NCBI GenBank assembly: GCA_022984795.1
Contig: JALIHJ010000016.1
Coordinates: 1-64,000 of the forward strand
Source: Fabrea salina
Lineage: Eukaryota; Ciliophora; Heterotrichea; Heterotrichida; Fabreidae
Direction: 5' to 3'
DNA: 64,000 nucleotides
The notes beneath the pieces are model-generated. The model searched no databases, was not told the origin of the DNA, and saw only the letters and a list, made by a program, of their open reading frames with translations. Both the position numbers and the translations under genes were made by a program. Shown one piece after another: positions 27,292 to 35,873 of the stretch (position 1 is its first letter; each line of letters starts with the position of its first letter).

Positions 27292-27858
27292 ATGTATAAC
27301 AATCTCAAGCTAAAGTCTCTGTACTCACTCCCTAGAGACCTTTCTCCAATAGTCACTCAGAACTCCCAACGCAGACAAAACCTAGCAAAAAACATACTAC
27401 CTTCTAGGTCCAAGTCACCTAATTGTCCTGAAATTGAAAAACTCAAGCACTACTACAAGTCTTCAAGCAGACCCTCTTACAGAAGTCGCAGCAGCATTAA
27501 AATCCGGGAACGCACTTCAACTTTGAAGTACCAAGACCAAGAAATGCCAGCAGAACTCGCAGTAATGAATCACGTGCGCCAAGGAGTGCTTCAAGAAGTG
27601 TTTACTAACAACAAGCAAATAACCGTTGAAGAATTAGACAACATGAGGAAAAACCTCACTCCTACTTTTGTAGAGAGACTCAAAGAAGCCCAAGTCCACT
27701 ACCAAAAAGTAACTAAAAGGAGGGAACTTATTTCCCGCAGTCCACTTAGCAACGCCAGGTACGGAATAGCTGCACTTTCCAGAAAGAAGCCTTTGCTAAG
27801 TCACATCTCGAACAACTTCCCAAAGGGTTCAAGGTTTAATTTAAAAATGCTAGATTAA
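27292..27858 (+). CDS. Hypothetical basic protein
   Basis: A 188-residue protein, not recognised. The N-terminal 90 residues are basic and low in hydrophobics (SRSKSPN, SSSRPSYRSRSSIKIRER), the next 60 are helical (QGVLQEVFTNNKQITVEELDNMRKNL), and the tail is basic again. No membrane segment. Its stop is separated by a single base from the ATG of the next gene on the same strand. Confidence 0.65.
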   Translation: MYNNLKLKSLYSLPRDLSPIVTQNSQRRQNLAKNILPSRSKSPNCPEIEKLKHYYKSSSRPSYRSRSSIKIRERTSTLKYQDQEMPAELAVMNHVRQGVLQEVFTNNKQITVEELDNMRKNLTPTFVERLKEAQVHYQKVTKRRELISRSPLSNARYGIAALSRKKPLLSHISNNFPKGSRFNLKMLD

Positions 27859-27859
27859 A

Positions 27860-28249
27860 ATGGGAGTCCCTTTCAGTAGTTTTATGCTAGACCTCACTAT
27901 CCAAAGACACGTAGACGCTAGGACTTGTTTGGAAGTTGAAGTCTTGAAAGCAGAAGAACTCCAAGCAGTTTACAGAGGAATTTGGAAAAGCAACTGCATG
28001 TGGTGGCTCAACAAGTTGGGGTTTGGAGTGTTTGCATTTCTGCTCTACAAAGGAAAGTTGCTTGAGCGAGGCAAGTCCCACGGACTAAGTTTTTCAAGGT
28101 TTGCAGTGGCGGTGTTGGTGGCCCAGCACTACTTGTTTTTGGGAGACTACTTAGCAGCTTCTTTGCTGTGGAACGAAGCTAAGTACGTTTTTTACAAGTA
28201 CGAACCAATCATCCGAACTAAAAGAAAGGGTTGCTACGAAGAGTTTTAG
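27860..28249 (+). CDS. Hypothetical membrane-associated protein
   Basis: A 129-residue protein, not recognised. A soluble N-terminal third (RTCLEVEVLKAEELQAVYRG) precedes two probable hydrophobic helices (WWLNKLGFGVFAFLLYKG near residues 48-65 and FAVAVLVAQHYLFLGDYLAASLL near 78-100), then a basic tail. The layout suggests a small two-pass membrane protein, perhaps mitochondrial. It begins one base after the stop of the preceding gene. Confidence 0.65.
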   Translation: MGVPFSSFMLDLTIQRHVDARTCLEVEVLKAEELQAVYRGIWKSNCMWWLNKLGFGVFAFLLYKGKLLERGKSHGLSFSRFAVAVLVAQHYLFLGDYLAASLLWNEAKYVFYKYEPIIRTKRKGCYEEF

Positions 28250-28294
28250 CAGTGTAAATTAATATTGCCTTTTTCAACACGTGTTTATAATAAA

Positions 28295-28984
28295 ATGTCA
28301 ACCCAGTTCGATATTCAGAGTGTGTTTGAATTCTCAGATATTCCTAAAAGCACTAAGGAGCACCTTGTGCGTGTGTACGGAACACTTACTATGCTGACTT
28401 CAGCCTGTGTGCTGGGGGCTTTTCTGAGCGTAGCTTACCAAATCGGCAACGTAGGTTGTTCTTTGTTGGGAGTTTTGTGTCTGTTATACATTGCTTTTTC
28501 AGACAGAAAGTCTCCAGGAAGACTAGTGGCAACGGGTTTGTTCGGAGTGCTTGAAGGACTCAGCATAGGTCCCTTGGTGGGAATTGCTCTAGAAGTAGAC
28601 CCACAGATAATCATCACAGCTCTTATGGGGGCTTTAGGGATCTTTGTGAGCTTCAGTTTGGCAGCCTTTTACTCAGACAGAAGGTCTAGTTTCTACCTAG
28701 GAGGGCTGCTCAACACAGGGATTTGGGTGCTGTTGTTAATGAGCATTTTGAGCTTCTTCGGAGTTAAAGGAGAGTTTGTGTTCAACGTTCAGCTTTACTT
28801 GGGACTAGCTATTTTCATGGGGTACGTGATGTTCGACACCCAGATGATGATTGAAAAAGCCAACAGGGGGCAAAAAGACTACGTGCTGGACGCCATCAAT
28901 TTGTTCATTGACCTGGTCCAGATTTTTGTGAGGATACTTATAATATTGCTCAAGGAAAGCAGCAAGAAAAAAAGCAAAGATTAA
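28295..28984 (+). CDS. Bax inhibitor-1 family protein (TMBIM6-like)
   Basis: A 229-residue protein started at the ATG at 28295, preceded by TTTATAATAAA. Seven hydrophobic segments and the family motifs (LVRVYGTLTMLTSACVLGA, GLSIGPLVG, AFYSDRRSSFYLGG, FDTQMMIEKA, and LDAINLFIDLVQIFVRIL) identify the BI-1 group. These proteins form Ca-leak pores in the ER membrane and damp cell-death signals. The C-terminal Lys-rich tail KESSKKKSKD is typical. Confidence 0.95.
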   Translation: MSTQFDIQSVFEFSDIPKSTKEHLVRVYGTLTMLTSACVLGAFLSVAYQIGNVGCSLLGVLCLLYIAFSDRKSPGRLVATGLFGVLEGLSIGPLVGIALEVDPQIIITALMGALGIFVSFSLAAFYSDRRSSFYLGGLLNTGIWVLLLMSILSFFGVKGEFVFNVQLYLGLAIFMGYVMFDTQMMIEKANRGQKDYVLDAINLFIDLVQIFVRILIILLKESSKKKSKD

Positions 28985-29009
28985 TTAATAAGTTGGTCTA
29001 ATAAGTAAC

Positions 29010-29876
29010 ATGAAGTATGCCCAGAAGTGCCAAGAGTTAGAGGAAAAGTACGACTCTTTGTACTCAGAAACCAAAGCTCTGAAGAAACTGCTCTGCAAAA
29101 AGGCAAAAGAACAAAAACAACTGAAAGAAAACCAACTACTCCAAAAGTTAATTCTAAAGCGCAAACTCAAGGAAATCCAAGACCCGGGCAAAGGCTGGGT
29201 CATGACTAACCACGAAAAGGACCTTGAAAAGGGCTGGCAGACCTTTAGAGTTCCTGAAGAACCTGAAAAGCCCAAAGAAGAACCCTCCCCCACCAAACCA
29301 GTCCCCCTCAAACTAGAACCTCAGGAAGAAAGCGAACCTGACGAACTCCCCATCATCAAAAAGAAAAGAGGAGACCCTGTTCCTTTGATTCCAGAAGTAG
29401 AAGAAGCTAAAAGACTACTCCACGTGCTTCTGAAAAACCGAAAAAAGGTTTGGCCTTTCGAAGAACCCGTAGACCCCATAACTCTAGGAATCCCTGACTA
29501 CCCCCAGATTATCAAGAAACCCATGGACCTAGGCACCATCAGAACCCGTCTTCACGAAGGATTTTACAACTCTAACCTATTGGACTTCGTTGACGACGTG
29601 AGGCTTGTTTTCATGAATGCAGTTAACTACAACGAACCCAAACACCACATTTACTGGCTAGCTGTGGAGTGCAGCAACCTTTTTGAAAAGAAACTTGAAA
29701 AAAGCAAGTTAATTAGGCCTCCTCTGCCCCTAGGCTACGGAAGCAGTTCCAGGTGGACTGCACGTTTAGGATGGAGAAGAGCCTCCTTAGAAGAAACTTT
29801 TGTTTGGAACGCCAAAGAACACCCCAAAGACAAGAACTTAGCCAGAAGGTCTTTTAAACTAACACACAACCCTTAG
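29010..29876 (+). CDS. Bromodomain protein
   Basis: A 288-residue protein. Residues 1-65 form a basic coiled coil (EEKYDSLYSETKALKKLL). A Pro/Glu-rich linker follows (80-120). A bromodomain spans about 130-230: VWPFEEPVDPITLGIPDYPQIIK, PMDLGTIRTRL, and the acetyl-lysine Asn in NAVNYNEP near 213. It is a minimal reader with a single bromodomain, so probably a chromatin-complex subunit. It is convergent with the DOT1-like gene; their stop codons overlap over 4 bp (TTAG). Confidence 0.92.
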   Translation: MKYAQKCQELEEKYDSLYSETKALKKLLCKKAKEQKQLKENQLLQKLILKRKLKEIQDPGKGWVMTNHEKDLEKGWQTFRVPEEPEKPKEEPSPTKPVPLKLEPQEESEPDELPIIKKKRGDPVPLIPEVEEAKRLLHVLLKNRKKVWPFEEPVDPITLGIPDYPQIIKKPMDLGTIRTRLHEGFYNSNLLDFVDDVRLVFMNAVNYNEPKHHIYWLAVECSNLFEKKLEKSKLIRPPLPLGYGSSSRWTARLGWRRASLEETFVWNAKEHPKDKNLARRSFKLTHNP

Positions 29877-30571
29877 TCTTGGACTCTTTGATGCATGTAA
29901 ACAGTAGCAGTACCCCAACTCATAGGTTTGAAAGTGTAGTCTACTTGCTTCCACTTAGAAGAGTTGAAGGACTTACTCAAAGTAATGCCCCAGGTGCCAG
30001 GCTTAACACTGTAGCCTGCTATTTTGTTGAGGAGTTCCATGCTCATGCAGGTAGAGTTCACTAGAATCAGGTCTGCTTCGCTCCAGCCCAGTTCAAACAT
30101 GTCTCCGAGAAAAAACTCTATTTTGCTGGAGCAAACTCTTTCTAAAGCTTGTTGCATCTCCAAACTGATTTGGTAGAGAGGGTCCAGGAGTTCTATGCCT
30201 ACTGACTTTCTGAAGTTCTTCAGCAAGGAAGCTGCCACTACAGCTTTGCCTGTGCCTGAACCCAGATCGTAAAACACCTTTTGTTCTAAGTTGGCTCCGT
30301 GTCTGGACTCTAAGCAGTAAATAACTTCTGCAAGGGACCTAAAGTTGACTTCTCCGTAAGTCAAGTCGTTTCTGTTTTCGAGTGTGAAACTTCTGGCCTT
30401 TTTGGAGGCTTCGATGCCTAGAGACAAGGGGAAGTTCTGAGTGACCTGGTTGAACAAGTGAGTTTTGAGTTCCAAGTCGCAGGACTCTTTTTCACTGAGA
30501 ATGTAGGGGTTGGTTTCTCGCAAGAAACTAGGGTTTTCTGTGAGGTTTCTGCAGACTTTGGCAACTTTCAT
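29873..30571 (-). CDS. DOT1-like SAM-dependent methyltransferase
   Basis: A 232-residue class I methyltransferase. YGEVNFRSLAEVI near residue 72 resembles the DOT1 lead-in, FYDLGSGTGKAVVAA near 94-108 is motif I, SVGIELLDPLYQIS holds the acidic ribose contact, and DLILVNSTCMS near 165 fits the DOT1 active-site strand. DOT1 methylates H3K79; other proteins of this fold in protists modify non-histone targets, so the substrate is uncertain. The neighbouring bromodomain gene may be coincidental. Confidence 0.75.
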   Translation of the reverse strand: MKVAKVCRNLTENPSFLRETNPYILSEKESCDLELKTHLFNQVTQNFPLSLGIEASKKARSFTLENRNDLTYGEVNFRSLAEVIYCLESRHGANLEQKVFYDLGSGTGKAVVAASLLKNFRKSVGIELLDPLYQISLEMQQALERVCSSKIEFFLGDMFELGWSEADLILVNSTCMSMELLNKIAGYSVKPGTWGITLSKSFNSSKWKQVDYTFKPMSWGTATVYMHQRVQD

Positions 30572-30597
30572 ATTACGGCTTATTAAGAAATAACAAT

Positions 30598-31356
30598 TTA
30601 CTTGGACTGGTCAATCGAAGGTTTTTCTGACAAAAGAACTTCAGGGTCAATTTTGCCCGACAAAGCTAGTTCGAGTTCTTCGAAAGCACTCTTCTGCATC
30701 ATTTGGGAGTTTTGAAGGCGTTCGATGAGTTCCATTTCTTCCTGTTCCATGCGAGAAATGTCTAGTTCTTTTTCTTCTTTGATTTTGAGTTCTTCTTGGA
30801 TTTTCTTTTCGAGTTCAGCGCGCATTCGGGCGCGTTTTTCCTCTTCTGCAGCTTTTCTGGCGTCTTCGGCTTCCTTTTTACTGTTGCGGATCTGCTTAGC
30901 AGTTGAAGCTTTTTGGAAAGAGATTTCTTCCTTTTGCTTGCTGATGATTTCTTGGTTGTCTTTTTTGCTTTGTTTGATGGCTTGGACTTCAGTTTTTAGT
31001 TTCTGGAGTTTTTCTTCGCGGGTTTGTTGTTTGACCTGTTTGGACTGTTCTTTGAACTCTTTGTTTTGTTTGGCCCTTTCTTCTTCTTCTAGTTGTTTTT
31101 GTCTTTTTTCTTCTTCTTTGCGGCGCTGTAGTTCTAGGTTCCTTGCACGGGTTTCCATGATCTCGCGTGCTCTTTTCCGGGTTTCTTCTATTTTCTTCTG
31201 AGCTTTGGCTTCTTCGGCTCTCAATAGTGCAAGGCGGTTCGTAAGCAGTTGCGCATCTTCTTCAGCTTTCTTACGGCTGTTTTTTACCTCCACGTACTTC
31301 GAGTGGTCCCCAGATTCCTTGGCAAAAGACCCGTTAGAGCTCTCTGCTGTTTCCAT
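30598..31356 (-). CDS. Charged coiled-coil protein
   Basis: A 252-residue protein dominated by one long, highly charged Glu/Lys/Arg/Gln helix (residues 25-225, for example RKEEEKRQKQLEEEERAKQ), like a single-alpha-helix or coiled-coil spacer. No recognised domain at either end; the N-terminus is Ser-rich. Likely structural. Its reverse complement gives a Ser-rich spurious frame. Confidence 0.7.
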   Translation of the reverse strand: METAESSNGSFAKESGDHSKYVEVKNSRKKAEEDAQLLTNRLALLRAEEAKAQKKIEETRKRAREIMETRARNLELQRRKEEEKRQKQLEEEERAKQNKEFKEQSKQVKQQTREEKLQKLKTEVQAIKQSKKDNQEIISKQKEEISFQKASTAKQIRNSKKEAEDARKAAEEEKRARMRAELEKKIQEELKIKEEKELDISRMEQEEMELIERLQNSQMMQKSAFEELELALSGKIDPEVLLSEKPSIDQSK

Positions 31357-31385
31357 TTTAACTGATGAAATTTATTTCCTAACAA

Positions 31386-33425
31386 TTATAGGTTTATAAC
31401 ACTCTCTACTGGCACTCCGTCCAGTGCTTGAGTACAAAACTTCCTTAGTTTCAAAGTGATTTCTTCCTTTTCTGGAAGGTCCACCCCTGGGCTAACCTCT
31501 CCAGTAACAGGGTGCTGCACTCTAAAGCTCCCTTTGTCTTCCGCTTCTACAAATCCTCCAATCGTAGCAACTTTAGTAGACTCTACAGACAGTTGGTGTT
31601 CCAAGTACTGGAAAAGCAAAAGTATCAAAGGCCCCAATGGAAAACCTTTCCACTCTTCTTGCACTACTGGTGCCTCAGACACCACTCCTTCAATTCTTAA
31701 AAAGTGCAGAGTCATAATTGTCCACACAAACCCCGAAGGGTACTTCCTTCCACTTAAGCCTAGTTTTTTCGCCCACAGTTTAGTAAACAAAATCAACTCG
31801 TTAACTTTTGGGTCTAGACAAGTATACTTTTTCAGAAGGGCTGACAACTCTCTTTCATGCACATGGCCAACTGAAATAAGCATCTTGAAAGACAAGCCCC
31901 AGGGTTCAAGTACTAAGTAGCCACGGGTCTGGGAAACAGTTCCTAAGTGCTTTAGAGCAGGCAAGAGTTGGCTAAGGAACTCCTGATTCTGGGAATTAGT
32001 AATGGTTAAGTCAATGTTTGTGTTTAGAATCCAGGTTCCGTAGGAAGCAGACCCAGTTACCTCTAAGCAGGCACTAGCAGAGATTTTTTTAACTTGAGTG
32101 TTGATCTCCTCAGTAATCCTTTCAATAAAGTCAAAGTCCTTGGGAACACTTTGTTCTATCAGATGCAAGGCCTCCTCTCCGATTTTGGTATATTCAGGGA
32201 TCTGACTTATAACTCCTTGGTCAGTTTCTTGAGTTTTTGTTTGGAGTTCTTGAGTTTGCTTAAGTCTGTTTTCTTTTCTGCGAGTTTTGACTTCAAACTT
32301 GTTTTTGTGCTTAAGTTTGTTTTTGCGTTCGTTTTGGTTTTTGGCTTGAACTTTGTTCTTGATGGCATTTTCTTCGTACTTGTCAAAGATTTCAGCTTGA
32401 AAACAGGCCTTTTGTAGTAGTTTGATAGTTTTAACATTGGGTTCGGTGGGCTTACACTGGCCAATAATTAAGTCAAGATACTTAAAAACTTCCCTTGAAC
32501 CGTGGAAACTGGTTATTTCTTTGAGTTCCTCTGATACTTCTAGAGTGTTTACAGGAACCTCTTTTTCTACTTGTTCGAGAATACGAGTTTTGATTTGGGT
32601 GAGTTTTTGTTTGGATGTCTTGGGTTTGGGCGGTTTGGAGTTGCATGTTTCTAGTACACTTGGCTTGGGGGGCAAATGCCTCTTATGGCAAACGCTAATG
32701 TATTTCTCCCTTAGTTTTTTTAACTGTTTTTTAGACAAGCACACTGAAAAAGCTCTAATTTGTTCTTCAAACTTGCAAAAGTCCAGAGAGTCTTGGTCAC
32801 TGTAGTAAACAAAAGTGTTGTAAAAAACAACAAACAAAGGGTCTTGGTAACTAACTCCGAGTTCCTTCACTAAGTCAAAGCACTGCATAAGTACTTCTGG
32901 AAGTGCTTCTGAACGGTTTTTCAGAACTTCAAGCTGTCCAATTTCCAATTTGCATATTGGGTAATGAATTCTGATTAGTTCTGAGTTTTTTTTAGCCAGA
33001 ATTGTTGCACATAACTTGATTCTTTCGCTGAAGTTTCCTTCGATGATTTGCTTAACTAAGTTAGTCAGTTTCTCTGAAATAGTTTTTATTAAGGTGTTAG
33101 AAACTCTATCCCGAATTCCATCCAGACAACAGTCAATACTAGGGATTACTCTTTCTAAGACCTCTAAAGCCTTTTTACTGTTACGAGTTTTTAAAAGGTC
33201 AATTTCAGAATTCAGAACTTCTTGAAGCACAGTGGCTTTAGTTAGGTGATTCAGAGAGTCTTCTTGCAAAGTTTGTAGTAACAGTTCAATGAGTTTATCT
33301 GGGTTCTGGGAATTCTGAATTTGGGTGGACAAAAGCACTACTAAGTTGGAGTGGTCAATAGAACTTGAGTCTTCTCCCAGTAGCACCCTGGCTTCTGATA
33401 CTAAGCTTGGGTTCTTTTCCATCAT
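31386..33425 (-). CDS. Degenerate Cid1/TUTase-type nucleotidyltransferase
   Basis: A 679-residue protein. The N-terminal 300 residues are helical and resemble an armadillo/MIF4G-like scaffold. A basic linker (residues 345-400) follows. The C-terminal 240 residues carry a terminal-nucleotidyltransferase fold: GSASYGTWILNTNIDLTI, then KLWAKKLGLSGRKYPSGFVWTIMTLHFL and FPLGPLILLLFQYL. In active members the DxD pair follows the Gly-Ser loop; here it reads N-I-D. The usual third Asp before the next strand is replaced within LSFKMLIS. Two of three metal ligands are therefore missing by this alignment and the enzyme is probably inactive, perhaps an RNA-binding or scaffold protein. Confidence 0.7.
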   Translation of the reverse strand: MMEKNPSLVSEARVLLGEDSSSIDHSNLVVLLSTQIQNSQNPDKLIELLLQTLQEDSLNHLTKATVLQEVLNSEIDLLKTRNSKKALEVLERVIPSIDCCLDGIRDRVSNTLIKTISEKLTNLVKQIIEGNFSERIKLCATILAKKNSELIRIHYPICKLEIGQLEVLKNRSEALPEVLMQCFDLVKELGVSYQDPLFVVFYNTFVYYSDQDSLDFCKFEEQIRAFSVCLSKKQLKKLREKYISVCHKRHLPPKPSVLETCNSKPPKPKTSKQKLTQIKTRILEQVEKEVPVNTLEVSEELKEITSFHGSREVFKYLDLIIGQCKPTEPNVKTIKLLQKACFQAEIFDKYEENAIKNKVQAKNQNERKNKLKHKNKFEVKTRRKENRLKQTQELQTKTQETDQGVISQIPEYTKIGEEALHLIEQSVPKDFDFIERITEEINTQVKKISASACLEVTGSASYGTWILNTNIDLTITNSQNQEFLSQLLPALKHLGTVSQTRGYLVLEPWGLSFKMLISVGHVHERELSALLKKYTCLDPKVNELILFTKLWAKKLGLSGRKYPSGFVWTIMTLHFLRIEGVVSEAPVVQEEWKGFPLGPLILLLFQYLEHQLSVESTKVATIGGFVEAEDKGSFRVQHPVTGEVSPGVDLPEKEEITLKLRKFCTQALDGVPVESVINL

Positions 33426-33444
33426 TTATTACGTAGATATTATG

Positions 33445-34026
33445 TCAAACTGAGGAATCAAAGCGGCTCTTCAGCCAGTCTTCTGGAGCTTCGAAGTTTT
33501 GGCTTCGGAGTTTGTTCTTGTAAATTTCTAACTGGCGTGATATTTCTTGTTTTTGTTTCTCGAGTTGAGTGATTTTCTGTTTGAGTTCAGCAAACTGGGA
33601 CTCTTTCTTCTCGATTTCGCTGAAAAAAGACTTAGCTGAGATAGAGTGGGGTTTTTTCATGTGACAACGCAGGTTTTTTAAGGAGGTAAAGTCTCTTCCG
33701 CAAGAAGGAAAGGTGCAGCAGAATCTGACACAATCGTGGTGAATTTTGTAGTGGTAAGACCTGGCGTTTTGTGAAGAAAATTTCTTGCTGCATCCTCTTT
33801 CGCATTTAAAAGGCTTTTCAGAAGAGTGCTTAGTTAGAGTGTGGCGTTCGAGCTGTTCTTTGGTTGCAAACCTTTTTTGGCAAGTGCATAGAAAAGGTCT
33901 TTGGTTTAGGTGCTGAGTTGCAAAGTGTCTCTTGAGGGAGTAATTCCTTTTGAAAGTTTTGTTGCACCTGCTGCAAACGAAGGAGGAGTCTTCGGTACTT
34001 TTTGGTTCGTGAACGGCTTTGTGCAT
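33445..34026 (-). CDS. C2H2 zinc-finger protein with C-terminal coiled coil
   Basis: A 193-residue protein with four C2H2 fingers: CSRCNKTFKRNYSLKRHFATQH, CTCQKRFATKEQLERHTLTKH in shortened form, then an ERGCSKKFSS finger and CTFPSCGRDFTSLKNLRCH. Residues 130-175 form a coiled coil (EKKESQFAELKQKITQLEK). Finger linkers resemble TFIIIA-type fingers, so DNA or 5S RNA binding is possible. The stop codon is TGA, useful evidence that TGA terminates here. Confidence 0.88.
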   Translation of the reverse strand: MHKAVHEPKSTEDSSFVCSRCNKTFKRNYSLKRHFATQHLNQRPFLCTCQKRFATKEQLERHTLTKHSSEKPFKCERGCSKKFSSQNARSYHYKIHHDCVRFCCTFPSCGRDFTSLKNLRCHMKKPHSISAKSFFSEIEKKESQFAELKQKITQLEKQKQEISRQLEIYKNKLRSQNFEAPEDWLKSRFDSSV

Positions 34027-34046
34027 ATATTATGAGTTTACATTAA

Positions 34047-35237
34047 TCAAATGGTTAATAGTCCTGAAGAGACTTCGTTGATGTTTTTCTTTTTATAGAT
34101 CATCAAAAAAGCAACAAACGACACAAAAGTAATCATGGCAGCTATCCACAGCCCTGTCAAGTGCGTCAGCTGGTTGAAGTACTCCAGAGGGTAAGTGTAA
34201 ATCAGTGACAAAATCTGTGCTGTGAAAAAAATCATGTTTGTGGGAATAGACTCTTCTATTTCTTGGTTCTGCTCCACTGCAGCCCTTATTCCCAAAGGAA
34301 CAAAACCTATTATCGTGAACCCCACCAGCACACTCCCTATGATGGCTAACAGTAAGTTCCAAATTACTGCTGCCCAAAATATAATGCTCACTATCGAAAG
34401 CAGTAAAAAGATTCTCAAAGGCATAAGTATTGCCTTGAACTTCTTCACTAAAAAGGTTGCTATGAGTCCCCCCACCATCCCTGCGTTGACTATAGAAAAG
34501 CCTATCCAGCCAGTTTCTTTGGACTCCATTCCCGAAGGAGCTAGAATTTCCCCCATGATTCCCAACATTGTGTAAGAGACCGCAACTCCTGAGCTAGAAC
34601 AAAGTACTATTCCCAGAAGGTTCTTGTTTTTCATAGCAGTTTTGATTCCCTCGACAAAGCCTAGCTCGTCAGTAGGTTGTTTTGGCTCCTTTGAAGAAAA
34701 CAAAAGGTTCAACACTGCAAACGCAGAAGCAATAATAGCCTGGAGCATCATAACATCAGGGATGTCTTTTATGTAAGGAGGCAAAATAAACCCAAGGCCA
34801 ATCCCGATAAAGTTGGACAAACTCCCTACTGTGGTGGCAAATACTTGCTCATCTTGCTTGAACCACACACTTGCAAGTGTAGAGCAAGCTGGAAGTGTTA
34901 AGCTGTTTAAAGAAGCTATGCAGAACTGGCCCAACAAGGAGAAGAAAAAGTTGCTGCCTGCCAGAACCCTCAGCCACACACCTACGGTGGTAATTCCCCA
35001 GGCAAAGTGCATACACCAGTAAAAAGACTTCCCCAAACACCAAGACGAGAGAGGAGCGAAGGGCAGGTACATTATGAAGTAGGTCATTTCGTAGAGGTTG
35101 ATTAAGTCTGTGCCTACTCCATAATAAGACTCTGCTGAAGAGGAAATAGAAGTCAGGGTGCACCAAGCTAGTCCGTTCACTAGCGTCAGTCCACAGTACG
35201 AGAGCAGTTCTAGCCATCTCCTTTTAAGGACCTTCAT
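34047..35237 (-). CDS. Major facilitator transporter, FLVCR-like
   Basis: A 396-residue membrane protein with about 12 hydrophobic segments, started at the ATG at 35237 (upstream frame lacks an ATG). LTLVNGLAWCTLTSIS in TM1, YGVGTDLINLYEMTYFIMYLP, ASVWFKQDEQVFATTVGSLSN and GIGLGFILPP are typical of the FLVCR/DIRC2 group. Relatives carry heme, choline or ethanolamine across the plasma membrane or lysosome. The substrate cannot be told from sequence. Confidence 0.85.
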   Translation of the reverse strand: MKVLKRRWLELLSYCGLTLVNGLAWCTLTSISSSAESYYGVGTDLINLYEMTYFIMYLPFAPLSSWCLGKSFYWCMHFAWGITTVGVWLRVLAGSNFFFSLLGQFCIASLNSLTLPACSTLASVWFKQDEQVFATTVGSLSNFIGIGLGFILPPYIKDIPDVMMLQAIIASAFAVLNLLFSSKEPKQPTDELGFVEGIKTAMKNKNLLGIVLCSSSGVAVSYTMLGIMGEILAPSGMESKETGWIGFSIVNAGMVGGLIATFLVKKFKAILMPLRIFLLLSIVSIIFWAAVIWNLLLAIIGSVLVGFTIIGFVPLGIRAAVEQNQEIEESIPTNMIFFTAQILSLIYTYPLEYFNQLTHLTGLWIAAMITFVSFVAFLMIYKKKNINEVSSGLLTI

Positions 35238-35294
35238 TATTTTTATTAAACTTTTCTCTACCAAAGCAAATCAATTATGTCATCAGTTAAATAA

Positions 35295-35873
35295 ATGCTG
35301 AAAAACGTCAGATTCTTGTCCCGGGCTCCTGTGAGGTACATAAAAAGTTTCGAAGAAAGGCGTCAAGAAGCACAAATGAAGAAGCAACAAGAAAGCTTCA
35401 AAAAGACCATGGAAGAATTGTCACGCAAAGAACACTACACCCTCAAAGACTTCAAACTCGAGATTCTTCAGCAAGCCAAACAAGCCAGCACTGGGATTAA
35501 AAAACTCTGGTCAGGCACCCAGCCAGAAGAAGCTGAACTCCTCCGCATGAAGAAAGTTATGAACGCACTGAAGGAAGAAGAACTAAACGAAAGCAGAGAA
35601 GTCAGTGACCGAGTTAGGCAAGAAGTGGCCCAGGTAGTCCAACTCCCAATTGAAGAAGTCAACAAAGTCATGAAGGCCTACAAGTTCAACCGAACTCTGC
35701 AGGGCTACCTCAAGCAAAGGAGAGAACACAACGAGTACCTTCCCCAAACCCAAGAAGAACTCACCCAAATTCTCTACACTGACCGACCACCCAAATCTCG
35801 CGAACAGGATTTCCGCAGACAAAAAAAGTACTCAAGGAAGATGCTTAAGTTGATGGCTTATAAGAAGTATTAA
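35295..35873 (+). CDS. SRP54 M-domain-like protein without GTPase domain
   Basis: A 192-residue protein with a basic, Arg-rich start (MLKNVRFLSRAPVRYIKSF) that looks like a mitochondrial presequence. Residues 50-150 have the pattern of the SRP54 M domain: DFKLEILQQAKQASTGI, LRMKKVMNALKEEEL (compare bacterial Ffh, which ends this helix in MTPEE), then a helix leading to VVQLPIEEVNKVMKAYKF. No NG domain is present. The bacterial M domain binds signal peptides and 4.5S RNA. A mitochondrial relic of it would be notable; the assignment is by eye and uncertain. It overlaps the convergent gene's stop by 4 bp. Confidence 0.5.
   Translation: MLKNVRFLSRAPVRYIKSFEERRQEAQMKKQQESFKKTMEELSRKEHYTLKDFKLEILQQAKQASTGIKKLWSGTQPEEAELLRMKKVMNALKEEELNESREVSDRVRQEVAQVVQLPIEEVNKVMKAYKFNRTLQGYLKQRREHNEYLPQTQEELTQILYTDRPPKSREQDFRRQKKYSRKMLKLMAYKKY

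Noticed and set aside
29010-30571. Bromodomain and DOT1-like genes as a chromatin gene cluster
   Set aside because: Adjacent genes elsewhere in the window are functionally unrelated, so proximity alone is not evidence of shared function.
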